Assembly: GCF_004153165.1 (NCBI RefSeq)
Contig: NZ_SEMD01000011.1
Coordinates: forward strand, 46,715-110,714
Reading direction: 5' to 3'
Origin: Sporolactobacillus sp. THM7-4
GTDB taxonomy: Bacteria > Bacillota > Bacilli > Bacillales > Sporolactobacillaceae
DNA: 64,000 nt
In this document: positions 1 through 9,200 of the stretch, in pieces
Layout of the letters: the number at the start of each line of letters is the position of its first letter
Position numbering within the stretch: position 1 is the stretch's first letter
Notes under the pieces: model-generated
What the model saw: only the letters and a program-made list of their open reading frames with translations
Database searches by the model: none
Told to the model about the DNA's origin: nothing
Program-made: the position numbers and the translations under genes

Positions 1-128
1 AACGGGTTGTCGACATTCATATTAAAAATATAAGAGAAAAATTAAAGAGATCCGGCTTAGCTTACAACCCGATTCAGACAATATGGGGAGTCGGCTATAA
101 ATTTGAAGCAGAGGTCAGAAAATCATGA
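1..128 (+). CDS. Response regulator, C-terminal end only (partial)
   Basis: Frame 3 is open from the left edge to a TGA at 126-128 and encodes about 41 residues. The residues [12 protein letters not shown] and [10 protein letters not shown] are the recognition helix and the C-terminal beta hairpin of an OmpR/PhoB winged-helix DNA-binding domain. The receiver domain lies outside the window. The stop overlaps the ATG of the kinase at 125 by 4 bp (ATGA), so the two are translationally coupled partners. Target genes are not visible, but the small Met/His-rich membrane proteins downstream are likely members of the same operon. Confidence 0.85.
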   Translation, partial: RVVDIHIKNIREKLKRSGLAYNPIQTIWGVGYKFEAEVRKS

Positions 129-1537
129 CCATCAATCGAATCGGGCTGAAACTGGGTGCGATCATTATGGTGCTGATGATAGTGATTCTGGTATCCTCAG
201 GTCTTGCTGTTGATCGGCTATTTACCAACTTTTATGATACGCAATTGAGAGAGGATACAGAGGAAATTGCCGCCCACTTTACAACGATGGCCGAATCCAA
301 TGACACTTTCTCGCAATCCATGCTCCGAGCGTTTGCCAAATTTTCAAATGTGAAGGCCTTTTGGCTCAATGCCGATGGGAAAATTCTGGCGCTGTCGGAA
401 GAAGGTCAGCCGAATGTGTCATTTATCAGGGCGGCTGATACCCGGCGTTTACTCTCCGGTCGCCCTGTAGAATTTCGAACGAGTGATGCTCAGGGAAATC
501 GCTTTTATGTGGTGGGTAAACCGGTAAAAACGGGCCAGTTCACCCGGTCCGCGATTTATATCGTTTCTTCAATGAAAAAGGCAGACGACTCCTTGCAACG
601 GCTCCGGAATTTGCTGATGCTATCCGGATTGGGCGCCTTTCTGCTTGCATCAGGCATGATCTTAATCACGAGTAAACTGTTGTCCAGTCCGTTACTTCAA
701 ATGCAGAAAATGACTGAGAAAATGGCCGGAGGAAATTGGGATACGCGGCTTCAAATCAGGAGCCATGATGAAATCGGTATGCTCGGTCACTCTATTAATG
801 ATCTTGCAGCAAGCCTGCAAAGATATCGAGACACGCGTCAGGCTTTTTTCTCAAACATTTCGCATGAACTCCGAACGCCGGTCACTTATTTACAAGGGTA
901 TGCCAGGGTTCTGGCAGACGGATTGGTAGATTCCGACAAAGAAAGAAGGCAGTACCTCTCGATTATTTATCAGGAATCCGTCCGCCTGGGACATTTGATT
1001 AATGATTTGTTCGACCTTTCAAAAATGGAAGAAGGGCAGATCACACTTACTATGGAGTGGCTCGATCTGAAAGAGATCATTCAAACTTCTGTTCAAAAAG
1101 TTAAACTCAAGGCAGAAAAAAAACGCCTCAGTCTGCAAATGGATTTGCATGACTCTGTTCCTCTCATTCGCGGGGATCGTAAACGCATGGAACAGGTGCT
1201 GTTAAATCTGCTTGAAAATGCCATCCGCTATACTGAGAAAGGCATTATCCGGGTCCAGCTGGTGAGGCATAAAGAAACCATTGTTCTATCCATATCAGAC
1301 ACCGGTATGGGCATTCCCAAAGATGAACTGCCCTACATTTTCGATCGATTTTATCGAGTGGAAAAATCAAGGGCACGTAAATATGGCGGAACGGGTTTAG
1401 GTCTGTCGATTGTCAAAAAGTATGTTGAATTACAGGGCGGTTCGCTTGAGGTTGACAGTGAGCCGGGCAGAGGAAGCGTATTTAAATTGATTTTTTCTGA
1501 TGGTCAAAAACAAAGGAAGGGCAGGATGAAGTCATGA
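125..1537 (+). CDS. Membrane sensor histidine kinase of an OmpR-type two-component system
   Basis: This 470-residue kinase would autophosphorylate on a His and pass phosphate to the regulator encoded just upstream. An N-terminal membrane helix (about residues 8-29) is followed by an extracytoplasmic sensor region of about 130 residues, a second helix (about 163-185), a HAMP linker (about 186-235) and a HisKA domain with [11 protein letters not shown] (phospho-acceptor His247). The ATPase domain has an N box ([10 protein letters not shown], near residue 365), a G1 box (DTGMG, near 392) and a G2 box (GGTGLGLS, near 421). The length and layout are normal for the CusS/ResE-like class. It overlaps both neighbours by 4 bp, indicating one operon. 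The signal is unknown; a metal is suggested only by the Met/His-rich proteins that follow. Confidence 0.93.
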   Translation: MTINRIGLKLGAIIMVLMIVILVSSGLAVDRLFTNFYDTQLREDTEEIAAHFTTMAESNDTFSQSMLRAFAKFSNVKAFWLNADGKILALSEEGQPNVSFIRAADTRRLLSGRPVEFRTSDAQGNRFYVVGKPVKTGQFTRSAIYIVSSMKKADDSLQRLRNLLMLSGLGAFLLASGMILITSKLLSSPLLQMQKMTEKMAGGNWDTRLQIRSHDEIGMLGHSINDLAASLQRYRDTRQAFFSNISHELRTPVTYLQGYARVLADGLVDSDKERRQYLSIIYQESVRLGHLINDLFDLSKMEEGQITLTMEWLDLKEIIQTSVQKVKLKAEKKRLSLQMDLHDSVPLIRGDRKRMEQVLLNLLENAIRYTEKGIIRVQLVRHKETIVLSISDTGMGIPKDELPYIFDRFYRVEKSRARKYGGTGLGLSIVKKYVELQGGSLEVDSEPGRGSVFKLIFSDGQKQRKGRMKS

Positions 1538-1734
1538 AAAAAATGGATTGGTTTTTTTCACTTTTTCTGATCATTGCAGGACTAACCTGCCTGCTTTTCT
1601 CTGCCACTGGTTTTGGTCATGAGAGCATCCTTGCTTTTGGCAGAACCTTTTTTAAAGTCTGCATGTGGTTCATCTGCCCGGTAATTATCTTTGTGTGCCT
1701 TTCCTTATGGGTTAACTTCAGGAATAAAAAGTAA
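1534..1734 (+). CDS. Small two-helix membrane protein, function unknown
   Basis: This 66-residue protein has two hydrophobic stretches (about residues 7-25 and 38-59) joined by a short polar loop, and a basic C-terminal tail (NFRNKK). Its ATG overlaps the stop of the histidine kinase by 4 bp (ATGA), so it is coupled to the kinase. I do not recognise a family. The position suggests an accessory to the sensor kinase or to the two small membrane proteins downstream; this is inference. It is kept as real because of the overlap and its clean membrane topology. Confidence 0.6.
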   Translation: MKKMDWFFSLFLIIAGLTCLLFSATGFGHESILAFGRTFFKVCMWFICPVIIFVCLSLWVNFRNKK

Positions 1735-1852
1735 TGCTCTTATTTTTTTTTGCCTTTTTTGATCATGACTTGAATTCTACATGTTTTCCACACAGATTCC
1801 ACATAATTTTTGTTTACTATTTACTCGTAAAGAACGAGAGGAGGAAAGAATT

Positions 1853-2041
1853 ATGGACTGGAGCTGGTTGTTATTCCTTGCTTGTCCCCTGATGATGCTC
1901 CCGATGATGTTCATGATGATGAAGGGAAATCACTCAGACATGGATCATGCTCATCACAATGTTTCAAATGAAATAAACGATTTAAAAAAGCAGAACAAAA
2001 TTTTACGTGAAGAACTTCATCAGATGAAAAATAAGCAATAA
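1853..2041 (+). CDS. Small Met/His-rich membrane protein with coiled-coil tail
   Basis: This 62-residue protein starts at ATG 1853, which is preceded by a strong Shine-Dalgarno (GAGGAGGAAAG). An in-frame upstream ATG at 1781 lacks one and is not used here. A hydrophobic N-terminal helix very rich in methionine (residues 10-24) is followed by a His/Asp patch (HSDMDHAHH) and then a Lys/Glu/Leu stretch with coiled-coil character. Met and His clusters of this kind bind copper, silver or other soft metals in known proteins, so a metal-response role is a reasonable inference. It lies in the same direction as the two-component system and the next His-rich protein. Confidence 0.7.
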   Translation: MDWSWLLFLACPLMMLPMMFMMMKGNHSDMDHAHHNVSNEINDLKKQNKILREELHQMKNKQ

Positions 2042-2061
2042 GGAAAGGGGAGGAATGTTTC

Positions 2062-2337
2062 ATGTCTTGTTGCGGGAATCACAGTCATGATGATCAGAAT
2101 CAAAAAAATAAGCTTCATAAGGATCATGATCATGGTGCGCTTCATCATGGTGCCCATCGTCTTATGATGGCGATCTGCTTTATCGTTCCAGTCGCCGTCA
2201 TTGCCGGTCTGTTTTTTACGGGCGGCTTATTAAGACCAGGTAATCTGCTTTTACTCGCTGCAGTACTCATTTGCCCGTTAATGCATCTTTTTATGATGCC
2301 GCATATGGTGAAAAAGGGTAGCAGCCGCCATCATTGA
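2062..2337 (+). CDS. His-rich small membrane protein (DUF2933-like), probable metal response
   Basis: This 91-residue protein has a good ribosome site (GGGGAGG) about 9 bases before its ATG. It opens with a vicinal Cys pair (MSCCG) and a long cytosolic-looking His/Asp-rich stretch (residues 6-33), followed by two membrane helices (about 34-56 and 60-78) and a Met/His end (MMPHMV, then RHH). The layout resembles DUF2933-type small proteins found beside copper-handling genes; I assign that by appearance only. With the upstream 62-residue protein and the two-component system it makes a plausible metal-sensing operon. No transporter is adjacent in the window. Confidence 0.72.
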   Translation: MSCCGNHSHDDQNQKNKLHKDHDHGALHHGAHRLMMAICFIVPVAVIAGLFFTGGLLRPGNLLLLAAVLICPLMHLFMMPHMVKKGSSRHH

Positions 2338-2691
2338 TTGACAAGCAGGTGTTACCAGAAAAACGACCAGACATTTTACCTGATAAAAAAACGGAAAATA
2401 TTTTTTCAACAAGCAGATTTTATATACTTTTGGCATGTACCTTAAGTCTTAATAAGGGACCATCACGTCTTCAGTGAAAAATTCAGCCGCACGACAAACA
2501 CAGATTGATAAACAGGAAATATCACACTATTAAGACGAGAAACATTTCATGGAAGATACTTTAATGAAATAAAGCACCCAGTCAAAATAGTCCGTTTATC
2601 CCAATTCAAAAAATTCTGAAGGAATCGATTAGTAAAGTGTCGAATCCAATCAGAAAAATGTTTTTCATTATCATCGATTGGGGATGTTGGG
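2338..2691. other. Intergenic region before the PBP4 gene
   Basis: About 350 bases without a convincing gene. A short inverted repeat (CCTTA 2440-2444 with TAAGG 2453-2457) and A/T-rich tracts are present. I see no clear terminator with a T-run and no strong sigma-A promoter. An open frame at 2637-2846 is an out-of-frame overlap with the following gene. Confidence 0.4.
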
Positions 2692-5550
2692 ATGAACGGT
2701 TATCATTGGCGTTTGAAATGTGTTTCCCTCCTGATGGCGGTGCTTTTGTTCGCTGTTTCAGCGGGGGCAGCATTAGCCCGGGAAAATGCGGATCAGGAAA
2801 ACAAGTTATCCGGGACGTTGCTTCAGTACGTTGGACAGCTGAATGACAATCCGCTGAGTGAAGGAATTACAGCAGGTTTCGAGGTCTATTCTCTGGATCA
2901 GAAAAAGATGATCGCGTCTTATAATGGGGAAAAAACATTTGTCCCTGCATCGGTATTCAAGCTCCTCGTCACCTCGGCTGCCGTCAGTCTATGGCCAGAG
3001 AACATGAGGCTGCCGACAAAAGTATATTTGCAGGGACATTTAAGCGATGGCGGTGTTTTAAATGGTAATGTTATTTTAAAAGGGTTCGGTGATCCGACGC
3101 TGACTGTGGACCAGCTGAATACCCTGGCGAAGTCGCTGACTGATAAAGGGGTACATAAAGTCAATGGGAATTTGATCGTCGATGAAAGTTATTTTGACAC
3201 GCAGCGCCTTGGAGACAACTGGATGTGGGATGATGAGCCGTATGATTATAATACACAAATGAGTGCTTTGTCCGTCAGGGAAAATACGGTCGATGTCGGT
3301 GTCTTTCCGACGCACGCCGGAGAAGCCCCGAAGATAACAGTGGATCCGGCCCCCGAGTATGTCCAGGTGATTAATCGGGCAAAGACCGTAGAGGGTTCAG
3401 GCAGTAATCTGACCATTGACAGAACCCGGGGAACTAATGAAATTGTTGTCACAGGAACCATTGGTCAGGATGACACACCGGGTTATAAGGACACGAGGAC
3501 GATCGATAACCCGGCACTTTTTACGGGGACAGTGTTTCATGATCTTTTAGCCAAACAAGGAATTATCTTTCAGCCCAGGTCGCGCATCGTAACGGGAGAA
3601 GCAGGTTCCGACGCGCAGATAGCCGCCGAAGTCTTCTCGCCGAATCTGGACGACATCTTACGGTCAATGGATAAAGTCAGTGATAATTTCTATGCCGAGA
3701 TGCTGACAAAACAGCTGGGTGCTCAAAAAATGGGAAAAGGATCCACTGAGGCCGGCATCCAGGTTATTGATCATTTTCTGGAAAATCAATTGGGAGTGGA
3801 TGTTGATTTTGCGGAGAAGGACGGCTCGGGGTTGAGCAGGCTTGATCACATTTCTCCTCACACATATACACAATTGCTGAGTGCCATGTATCAGAGTTCC
3901 GCCCGCGACCGGTTTATTTCTTTTCTTCCCATTGCCGGAGTAGACGGTACCTTGAAAAACCGAATGAAAAATACAGCGGCTGCCGGAAATGTAAAGGCGA
4001 AAACCGGCAGTATGAGCGGAGTCAATTCATTAGTCGGCTATGTAACTGGAGCTAACGGTGAAAAATTTGTATTTTCAATATTAACCAATGGCATTTACAA
4101 GAGTGTGTATGCACGAAATCTGCAGGATAAAATTGCCGTCGCGCTTGCCAATTATCCGAATATACCGGAACCTGATTATACACCGCCAGTACCTGCCAGT
4201 TACCCATTATCCGAACAACTCGATCCAATTTTAAATGATCTGGCTTACAAAGGCGTCATCAAAGGGGCGCTCGTTTATTCGACGAATCAAAAGAAAATAT
4301 TATATGCGCAAAATCCAAATGCGCTATTGACTCCGGATGCGAGTGTCAAGCTGTTGACTTCTGCATCCGCTCTGAATCAATTAGGATCCGGGTACCGTTT
4401 CCGTACTGAAGTATACACCGAAGGGTCTGTTGAGGACGGAGTGTTGAACGGAAATATTATCCTTAAGGGATACGGGGATCCGACAATTGCTGAGGGGAGC
4501 AGGGTACGGATGGACGGAGCACTGTCGATGGAACAGATCGCTTCAGATATCAGAAAAGCAGGCATACACCAGGTGCTCGGACATGTTCTTGTCGACAGCA
4601 GCTTTTACTCTGACGATGTCTACGCTCCGGGATGGACGTGGGATCATGAAAGCGATCCGATACAGCCACAAATCACTGCGCTCTCTGTGAACCAGGGAAC
4701 GGTTCGGCTGGATTACAGCCCGGGGCATATTGGGAAAAATATCAATTTGACGATGGAGCCGGAAGACAGGGAGATACAGATAATCAATGAGGCCGTCACT
4801 GGAAAAACCGGCACCGAAAATATGTTGAAAATAACCAGAGACCGCGGTAAAAATATAATTCGTGTATCCGGTGTCCTTCCCGTTGATCATCAGCCCGGAT
4901 TTCGAGATGTTGCGATCGAACGGCCGGAGATCGAAGCAGGGTATGCTCTGAGTGAACAGCTGCGCCAGGCGGGGGTTCATCTGAATCCGCAAAATAAGGT
5001 TGAATCAATTGTGACACCAGGAGACGCCGAGCGGATCAAAACCTATAATTCTCCTTACCTGTCTGATATAATCCGTTACATGAATCATAGCAACAACAAT
5101 TTTACATCTGAAATGATTCTTCGCACGCTTGGCACAATAAACAATGGCCAGGGAACCTTTGATCAGGGGGTTCAGAGAATCTATCAATCTCTATCTTCAC
5201 TCAATGTTCCAACGCTTTTTGATTTAGATGACGGTTCGGGACTCTCCAGATACAATCAGATGTCGGCAGCTCAGATTGTAGACTTGCTGTCAGCGGAAAA
5301 AACGCAGCCGGAATTCCCGTCTTTTTATGATTCTCTCCCGGCGCTCAATGAGACAGGATCTTCTTCAAAGACAAGACTAACCGGTATTTCTGGCGATCAA
5401 CCTGATATTCAGACTCTCTCCGGTTATGTTAAGACGGATAACGGTGATTGGATCGCTTATTCCCTGCTGCTGAACGGAGCGGGTGAAGAGCCGCTCAAAT
5501 CGCTCTCCGATCATTTTGCGCAAACATTAACACAGATAGCAGATCATTAA
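2692..5550 (+). CDS. dacB: Tandem PBP4-family D-alanyl-D-alanine carboxypeptidase, second half degenerate
   Basis: This secreted 952-residue protein has a signal peptide (residues 1-29, ending AALA) and two PBP4-type (peptidase S13) repeats, about 35-495 and 505-950. Usual family length is about 450-500, so this is an internal duplication. The first repeat has all three penicillin-binding motifs: SVFK (Ser87/Lys90), SDN (330-332) and KTG (437-439). In the second the matching positions read ASVK (550-553, catalytic Ser replaced by Ala), NNN (801-803) and no KTG (KTR or LTG near 893-898). The first half should be a DD-carboxypeptidase/endopeptidase trimming peptidoglycan; the second half is probably structural or binds substrate. 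The start follows a modest GGGGATGTTGGG site. It stands alone and is followed by a terminator. Confidence 0.92.
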   Translation: MNGYHWRLKCVSLLMAVLLFAVSAGAALARENADQENKLSGTLLQYVGQLNDNPLSEGITAGFEVYSLDQKKMIASYNGEKTFVPASVFKLLVTSAAVSLWPENMRLPTKVYLQGHLSDGGVLNGNVILKGFGDPTLTVDQLNTLAKSLTDKGVHKVNGNLIVDESYFDTQRLGDNWMWDDEPYDYNTQMSALSVRENTVDVGVFPTHAGEAPKITVDPAPEYVQVINRAKTVEGSGSNLTIDRTRGTNEIVVTGTIGQDDTPGYKDTRTIDNPALFTGTVFHDLLAKQGIIFQPRSRIVTGEAGSDAQIAAEVFSPNLDDILRSMDKVSDNFYAEMLTKQLGAQKMGKGSTEAGIQVIDHFLENQLGVDVDFAEKDGSGLSRLDHISPHTYTQLLSAMYQSSARDRFISFLPIAGVDGTLKNRMKNTAAAGNVKAKTGSMSGVNSLVGYVTGANGEKFVFSILTNGIYKSVYARNLQDKIAVALANYPNIPEPDYTPPVPASYPLSEQLDPILNDLAYKGVIKGALVYSTNQKKILYAQNPNALLTPDASVKLLTSASALNQLGSGYRFRTEVYTEGSVEDGVLNGNIILKGYGDPTIAEGSRVRMDGALSMEQIASDIRKAGIHQVLGHVLVDSSFYSDDVYAPGWTWDHESDPIQPQITALSVNQGTVRLDYSPGHIGKNINLTMEPEDREIQIINEAVTGKTGTENMLKITRDRGKNIIRVSGVLPVDHQPGFRDVAIERPEIEAGYALSEQLRQAGVHLNPQNKVESIVTPGDAERIKTYNSPYLSDIIRYMNHSNNNFTSEMILRTLGTINNGQGTFDQGVQRIYQSLSSLNVPTLFDLDDGSGLSRYNQMSAAQIVDLLSAEKTQPEFPSFYDSLPALNETGSSSKTRLTGISGDQPDIQTLSGYVKTDNGDWIAYSLLLNGAGEEPLKSLSDHFAQTLTQIADH

Positions 5551-5628
5551 ACGTGTCCCAGATTCATTTTTAGTCTTTATGCGAGCTCATGCAGAAGAAA
5601 CTGTTCAAAATAAAGTGGCGGTTGCAGG

Positions 5629-5671
5629 AAAAGCGAGCAGGAAAGTTATATTCTCTTTCCTGCTCGCTTTT
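5629..5671 (+). terminator. Rho-independent terminator after the PBP4 gene
   Basis: A perfect 17-bp inverted repeat, AAAAGCGAGCAGGAAAG (5629-5645) and its complement (5655-5671), ends in TTTT. It can work on either strand and separates dacB from the polyamine operon. Confidence 0.9.
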
Positions 5672-5752
5672 CCATACAATCAGGGTTGTATGCTCTGCCT
5701 TTTTTGAAAAATTACAGGGAGAAGGCCGGCCTCCTCTTTATCAAAATTTAAC

Positions 5753-5780
5753 TTGACTTGCTGTTTGCTGTGTATATAAT
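5753..5780 (+). promoter_or_regulatory. Sigma-A promoter of the polyamine operon
   Basis: TTGACT (5753-5758), 16 bases, then TATAAT (5775-5780). Transcription would begin near 5787, giving a leader of about 155 bases before speD. Confidence 0.8.
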
Positions 5781-5835
5781 AAAAATTAAGTTTTTGTGTG
5801 CAAATTGAAGGAAAACAATTAAAATAAGTGAATCA

Positions 5836-5895
5836 TAGGGATTTTTCAATAATAATTGGGAATTATATAGAAATTTAGGGTTTTTTCATCAAATT
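5836..5895 (+). repeat. Three phased 20-bp units in the speD leader
   Basis: TAGGG at 5836, TTGGG at 5856 and TAGGG at 5876 each begin a 20-base A/T-rich unit, exactly two helical turns apart. The first and third units agree most closely (TAGGGATTTTTCA and TAGGGTTTTTTCA). They lie between the promoter and the speD ribosome site. They could be repeated protein-binding or RNA-binding sites; no known motif was recognised. Confidence 0.5.
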
Positions 5896-5941
5896 CTGGA
5901 ATGTTTTTGTGACTCTGACTATTTTTACCGGGAAGGCTGTG

Positions 5942-6757
5942 ATGATAGGGGTGGAAAACAAGCTCAAATTGTATGGCTTTAACAACCTCACCAAGTCACT
6001 GAGCTTTAACATATATGATGTTTGCTATGCAAAAAGTGAGCGGGAACAGAGAGATTATATTGCCTATATTGATGAGCAGTATAATTCTGAACGTCTGACC
6101 CATATTCTCTGCCATGTCACAGAAATGATTGGTGCCCATGTCCTGAATATCAGTAAGCAGGATTATGATCCTCAAGGGGCGAGTGTCACTATTTTAATCG
6201 CCGAGCAGGAATTTCCAAAGGATCAGATCGATGATTCGTGCAACCTTGGCCGGATCAACAGCTTCAAAGCCCGGGACACAATAGTTGGCCATCTGGATAA
6301 GAGCCACGTCACCGTGCATACTTACCCGGAATATCATCCCGATAATTCGATCGCCACCTTTCGGGTAGATATTGAAGTGGCAACCTGTGGTGAAATAACA
6401 CCGCTGAACACTTTGAACTATTTGATTGGCAGTTTTGATTCAGATATTATCACGGCCGATTATCGTGTGCGCGGATTTACACGGGATGTGAACGGTAAAA
6501 AATTATTTATGGATCATGAGATGACATCGATTCAGGATTATATTGATGCAGAAACACTGAAAAAATATGACGCGATAGATATCAATGTCTATCAGGCTAA
6601 TTTGTTTCACACTAAGCTTCTGATCAAGGAGATCGATCTGCAGAATTATCTCTTTAATACGGACGTATATGAGATTCCGCCGAAGGAAAGGCTGAAAATC
6701 AGCAGCAGTCTGCGCCGGGAAATGATTGAGATATTCAGCGGTACGAATATTTACTAG
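5942..6757 (+). CDS. speD: S-adenosylmethionine decarboxylase proenzyme, E. coli type
   Basis: SpeD makes decarboxylated S-adenosylmethionine, the aminopropyl donor for spermidine synthase. The protein (271 residues) is of the long proteobacterial-type class and not the short B. subtilis SpeH type. It carries LYGFNNLTKSLSFNIYDVC near the N-terminus and the self-cleavage site HLDKSHVTVHTYPE, where cleavage before Ser121 creates the pyruvoyl group. ATG 5942 is chosen over an earlier in-frame codon at 5909 because GGGAAGG lies 5 bases before it and because family members begin just before KLKLYGF. It is the first gene of the polyamine operon. Confidence 0.95.
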   Translation: MIGVENKLKLYGFNNLTKSLSFNIYDVCYAKSEREQRDYIAYIDEQYNSERLTHILCHVTEMIGAHVLNISKQDYDPQGASVTILIAEQEFPKDQIDDSCNLGRINSFKARDTIVGHLDKSHVTVHTYPEYHPDNSIATFRVDIEVATCGEITPLNTLNYLIGSFDSDIITADYRVRGFTRDVNGKKLFMDHEMTSIQDYIDAETLKKYDAIDINVYQANLFHTKLLIKEIDLQNYLFNTDVYEIPPKERLKISSSLRREMIEIFSGTNIY

Positions 6758-6773
6758 TGGAAGGATGGGGAGG

Positions 6774-8228
6774 ATGGAGCGTCTTTCACAGGAAAGGGCA
6801 CCGATTTTAGAGGCTCTCAATCGCTATAAAGCGATGCGGGTCGTTCCCTTCGATGTTCCTGGCCACAAACGGGGAAAAGGCAACCGGGAACTCGTAGATT
6901 TCCTGGGAGAAAAATGCATGACTGTAGATGTGAATTCAATGAAACCGCTGGACAATCTGTGCCATCCGGTTTCGGTAATTAAAGAAGCGGAGGAGCTGGC
7001 GGCTGATGCATTTGGCGCTCGCCATGCTTTTTTTATGGTCAATGGTACGACCTCCGCCGTACAGAGCATGGTGATGGCTGCCTGCAAGAAGGGCGAAAAA
7101 ATTATTATGCCACGAAATGTGCACCGAAGCGCAATTAATGCCTTGATTCTGAGCGGTGCCATTCCGGTTTATGTTAACCCCGGAGTTAATAAAGATCTGG
7201 GCATATCGCTGGGTATGTCGCTTCGTGATGTCGAACAGGCTATATCAGATAACCCGGATGCGAAAGCAATCCTTGTTAATAATCCTACTTATTACGGAAT
7301 ATGTTCACACCTGAAGGCGATTACTGAACTCGCGCACAGACACCATATGCTGGTGCTGGCTGACGAGGCTCACGGAACACACTTTTATTTTGGCGATCAT
7401 CTGCCTCCGTCTGCAATGGCGGCCGGGGCTGATATGGCTGCCGTCAGCATGCACAAGTCGGGAGGATCGCTGACACAGAGTTCATTATTGCTGATTAACC
7501 ATTCGGTTAGTGAAGGCTATGTCCGCCAAATCATTAATTTGACTCAGACAACGAGTGGATCCTATCTTCTGATTTCATCTCTGGATATTTCGCGGAGGAA
7601 TCTCGCACTCAGGGGCAGGGAAATTTTCCGGAAGGTCAGCGAGATGGCCGAATACGCCAGAAAAGAAATCAATCATATCGGCGGTTATTACGCTTATTCA
7701 CGCGAACTGATCAATGGAAATACGATTTATGATTTTGATGTGACCAAGCTGTCGGTTCATACCCTGGATATTGGTCTTGCAGGAATCGAAGTCTATGACA
7801 TTCTTCGTGATGAATATGATATTCAGATTGAATTCGGTGATATTGGGAATATTCTCGCTTATATTTCCATAGGTGACCGCAGGCTGGATCTCGAACGTCT
7901 CGTCTCGGCACTTTCAGAGATTAAACGGTGCTATGCCAAAGATAAAACGGGTATGCTCAGCCAGGAATATATCAAGCCCCAGGTTGTACTTCCTCCGCAG
8001 GAAGCTTTTTATGCGGAAAGCGAACCGGTTCCCATTGATGATAGCAAAGGCCGCATTTGCAGTGAATTTGTGATGTGTTATCCACCAGGAATTCCTGTTC
8101 TTGCTCCGGGTGAGCGAATTACCGCCGATGTGCTGGAATACATTCACTATGCCAGGGATAAAGGATGCTTTTTGACCGGAACCCAGGATACGATGGTGAA
8201 CCGGATTCGGGCGCTAAAGGAGGGATAA
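6774..8228 (+). CDS. speA: PLP-dependent arginine/lysine/ornithine decarboxylase
   Basis: This fold-type I decarboxylase (484 residues) matches B. subtilis SpeA (490) along its whole length; SpeA converts arginine to agmatine. Visible marks are FDVPGHKRGKG near the N-terminus, the DEAHG PLP-contact motif, SMHKSGGS with the PLP lysine near residue 228, and the C-terminal MCYPPGIPVLAPGE. ATG 6774 is chosen because GGAAGG lies 9 bases before it; an earlier ATG at 6726 would overlap speD by 32 bp. Whether it prefers arginine, lysine or ornithine cannot be read from sequence alone. If it makes agmatine, a ureohydrolase (speB) is needed to reach putrescine, and none is in this cluster. Confidence 0.93.
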   Translation: MERLSQERAPILEALNRYKAMRVVPFDVPGHKRGKGNRELVDFLGEKCMTVDVNSMKPLDNLCHPVSVIKEAEELAADAFGARHAFFMVNGTTSAVQSMVMAACKKGEKIIMPRNVHRSAINALILSGAIPVYVNPGVNKDLGISLGMSLRDVEQAISDNPDAKAILVNNPTYYGICSHLKAITELAHRHHMLVLADEAHGTHFYFGDHLPPSAMAAGADMAAVSMHKSGGSLTQSSLLLINHSVSEGYVRQIINLTQTTSGSYLLISSLDISRRNLALRGREIFRKVSEMAEYARKEINHIGGYYAYSRELINGNTIYDFDVTKLSVHTLDIGLAGIEVYDILRDEYDIQIEFGDIGNILAYISIGDRRLDLERLVSALSEIKRCYAKDKTGMLSQEYIKPQVVLPPQEAFYAESEPVPIDDSKGRICSEFVMCYPPGIPVLAPGERITADVLEYIHYARDKGCFLTGTQDTMVNRIRALKEG

Positions 8229-8231
8229 TGG

Positions 8232-9083
8232 TTGGAATTGTGGTTTACAGAAAAGCACACAGAGAATGTCTTATTCTCAATCAAAGTGGACAAACAGCTT
8301 TACAGCGGGCAAAGCGATTTTCAACGGATCGACGTTTTTGAATCAAAAGAGTTCGGAAGGTTTCTGACTCTGGACGGCTTTATGATGCTCACTGAAAAGG
8401 ATGAGTTTATTTACCATGAGATGATTGTCCACGTGCCGATGGCTGTCTATCCTGACGCTAAAAAGGTTCTTGTAATCGGCGGCGGGGACGGTGGCGCGGT
8501 ACGCGAGCTTGTCCGTTACAGCACGATTGAACAGATTGATCTTGTAGAAATTGATAAACAGGTCGTTGACGTCTGTAAAAAATTTCTTCCGCAAACAGCC
8601 GCCCGTCTGGAGGATCCAAGAGTTTCGATATTTTATGAGGATGGACTGAGGTTTATCCGCAGCAGAGAAAATGAGTATGACTTGATTATTGTCGATTCCA
8701 CGGATCCGTTCGGTCCGGGAGAAGGGCTTTTCACAAGAGAGTTTTATGGAAATTGTTTTAAGGCACTGACGGATACAGGCATTATGGTAAACCAGCATGA
8801 GAGCCCGTTTTATCCGGTCGACGCTGTTGCCATGCAGCGCGCCCACAAACGGGTCACCGCATCTTTTCCGATCAGCCGGGTCTATCAGGCTCACATTCCA
8901 ACCTATCCTTCCGGCCACTGGCTGTTTGGGTTCGCTTCAAAGAAGCTGCACCCGATTACGGACTTTGATCCGGAGGCGTGGGAGAAACTGAAGCTGAAAA
9001 CGGACTATTACAACACAAAGATTCATATTGGCGCTTTCGCCCTTCCGACTTATGTCCGGAAGATGCTTGAGGATGTTGAATAG
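8232..9083 (+). CDS. speE: Spermidine synthase (aminopropyltransferase)
   Basis: SpeE transfers the aminopropyl group from decarboxylated S-adenosylmethionine to putrescine. The 283-residue protein begins MELWFTEKHTENV, shows the nucleotide-binding GGGDGG (residues 83-88), the acidic VDSTDP motif (Asp155 and Asp158) and the family ending IPTYPSGHW. Length equals that of B. subtilis SpeE. The start is TTG 8232, placed 7 bases after GGAGGG, which itself overlaps the end of speA; the nearby ATG at 8228 is out of frame. Acceptor specificity (putrescine, agmatine or longer amines) cannot be told with confidence. Confidence 0.94.
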   Translation: MELWFTEKHTENVLFSIKVDKQLYSGQSDFQRIDVFESKEFGRFLTLDGFMMLTEKDEFIYHEMIVHVPMAVYPDAKKVLVIGGGDGGAVRELVRYSTIEQIDLVEIDKQVVDVCKKFLPQTAARLEDPRVSIFYEDGLRFIRSRENEYDLIIVDSTDPFGPGEGLFTREFYGNCFKALTDTGIMVNQHESPFYPVDAVAMQRAHKRVTASFPISRVYQAHIPTYPSGHWLFGFASKKLHPITDFDPEAWEKLKLKTDYYNTKIHIGAFALPTYVRKMLEDVE

Positions 9084-9200
9084 AAGACGGACCAGTTTAC
9101 TAAAAAGGCAACAGATCAATAGAAAGACTTTTTCCTCGGTTATGAAACAGGCAGAGTTTGAAAATGACTGAGAGATTCTGTTAATTGGAGGTATGAATCA

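Noticed and set aside
2637-2846. 69-codon frame overlapping the start of the PBP4 gene
   Set aside because: Out of frame with a gene that has a clear signal peptide; no ribosome site.
8343-8918. 191-codon minus-strand frame inside speE
   Set aside because: Antisense shadow of speE.
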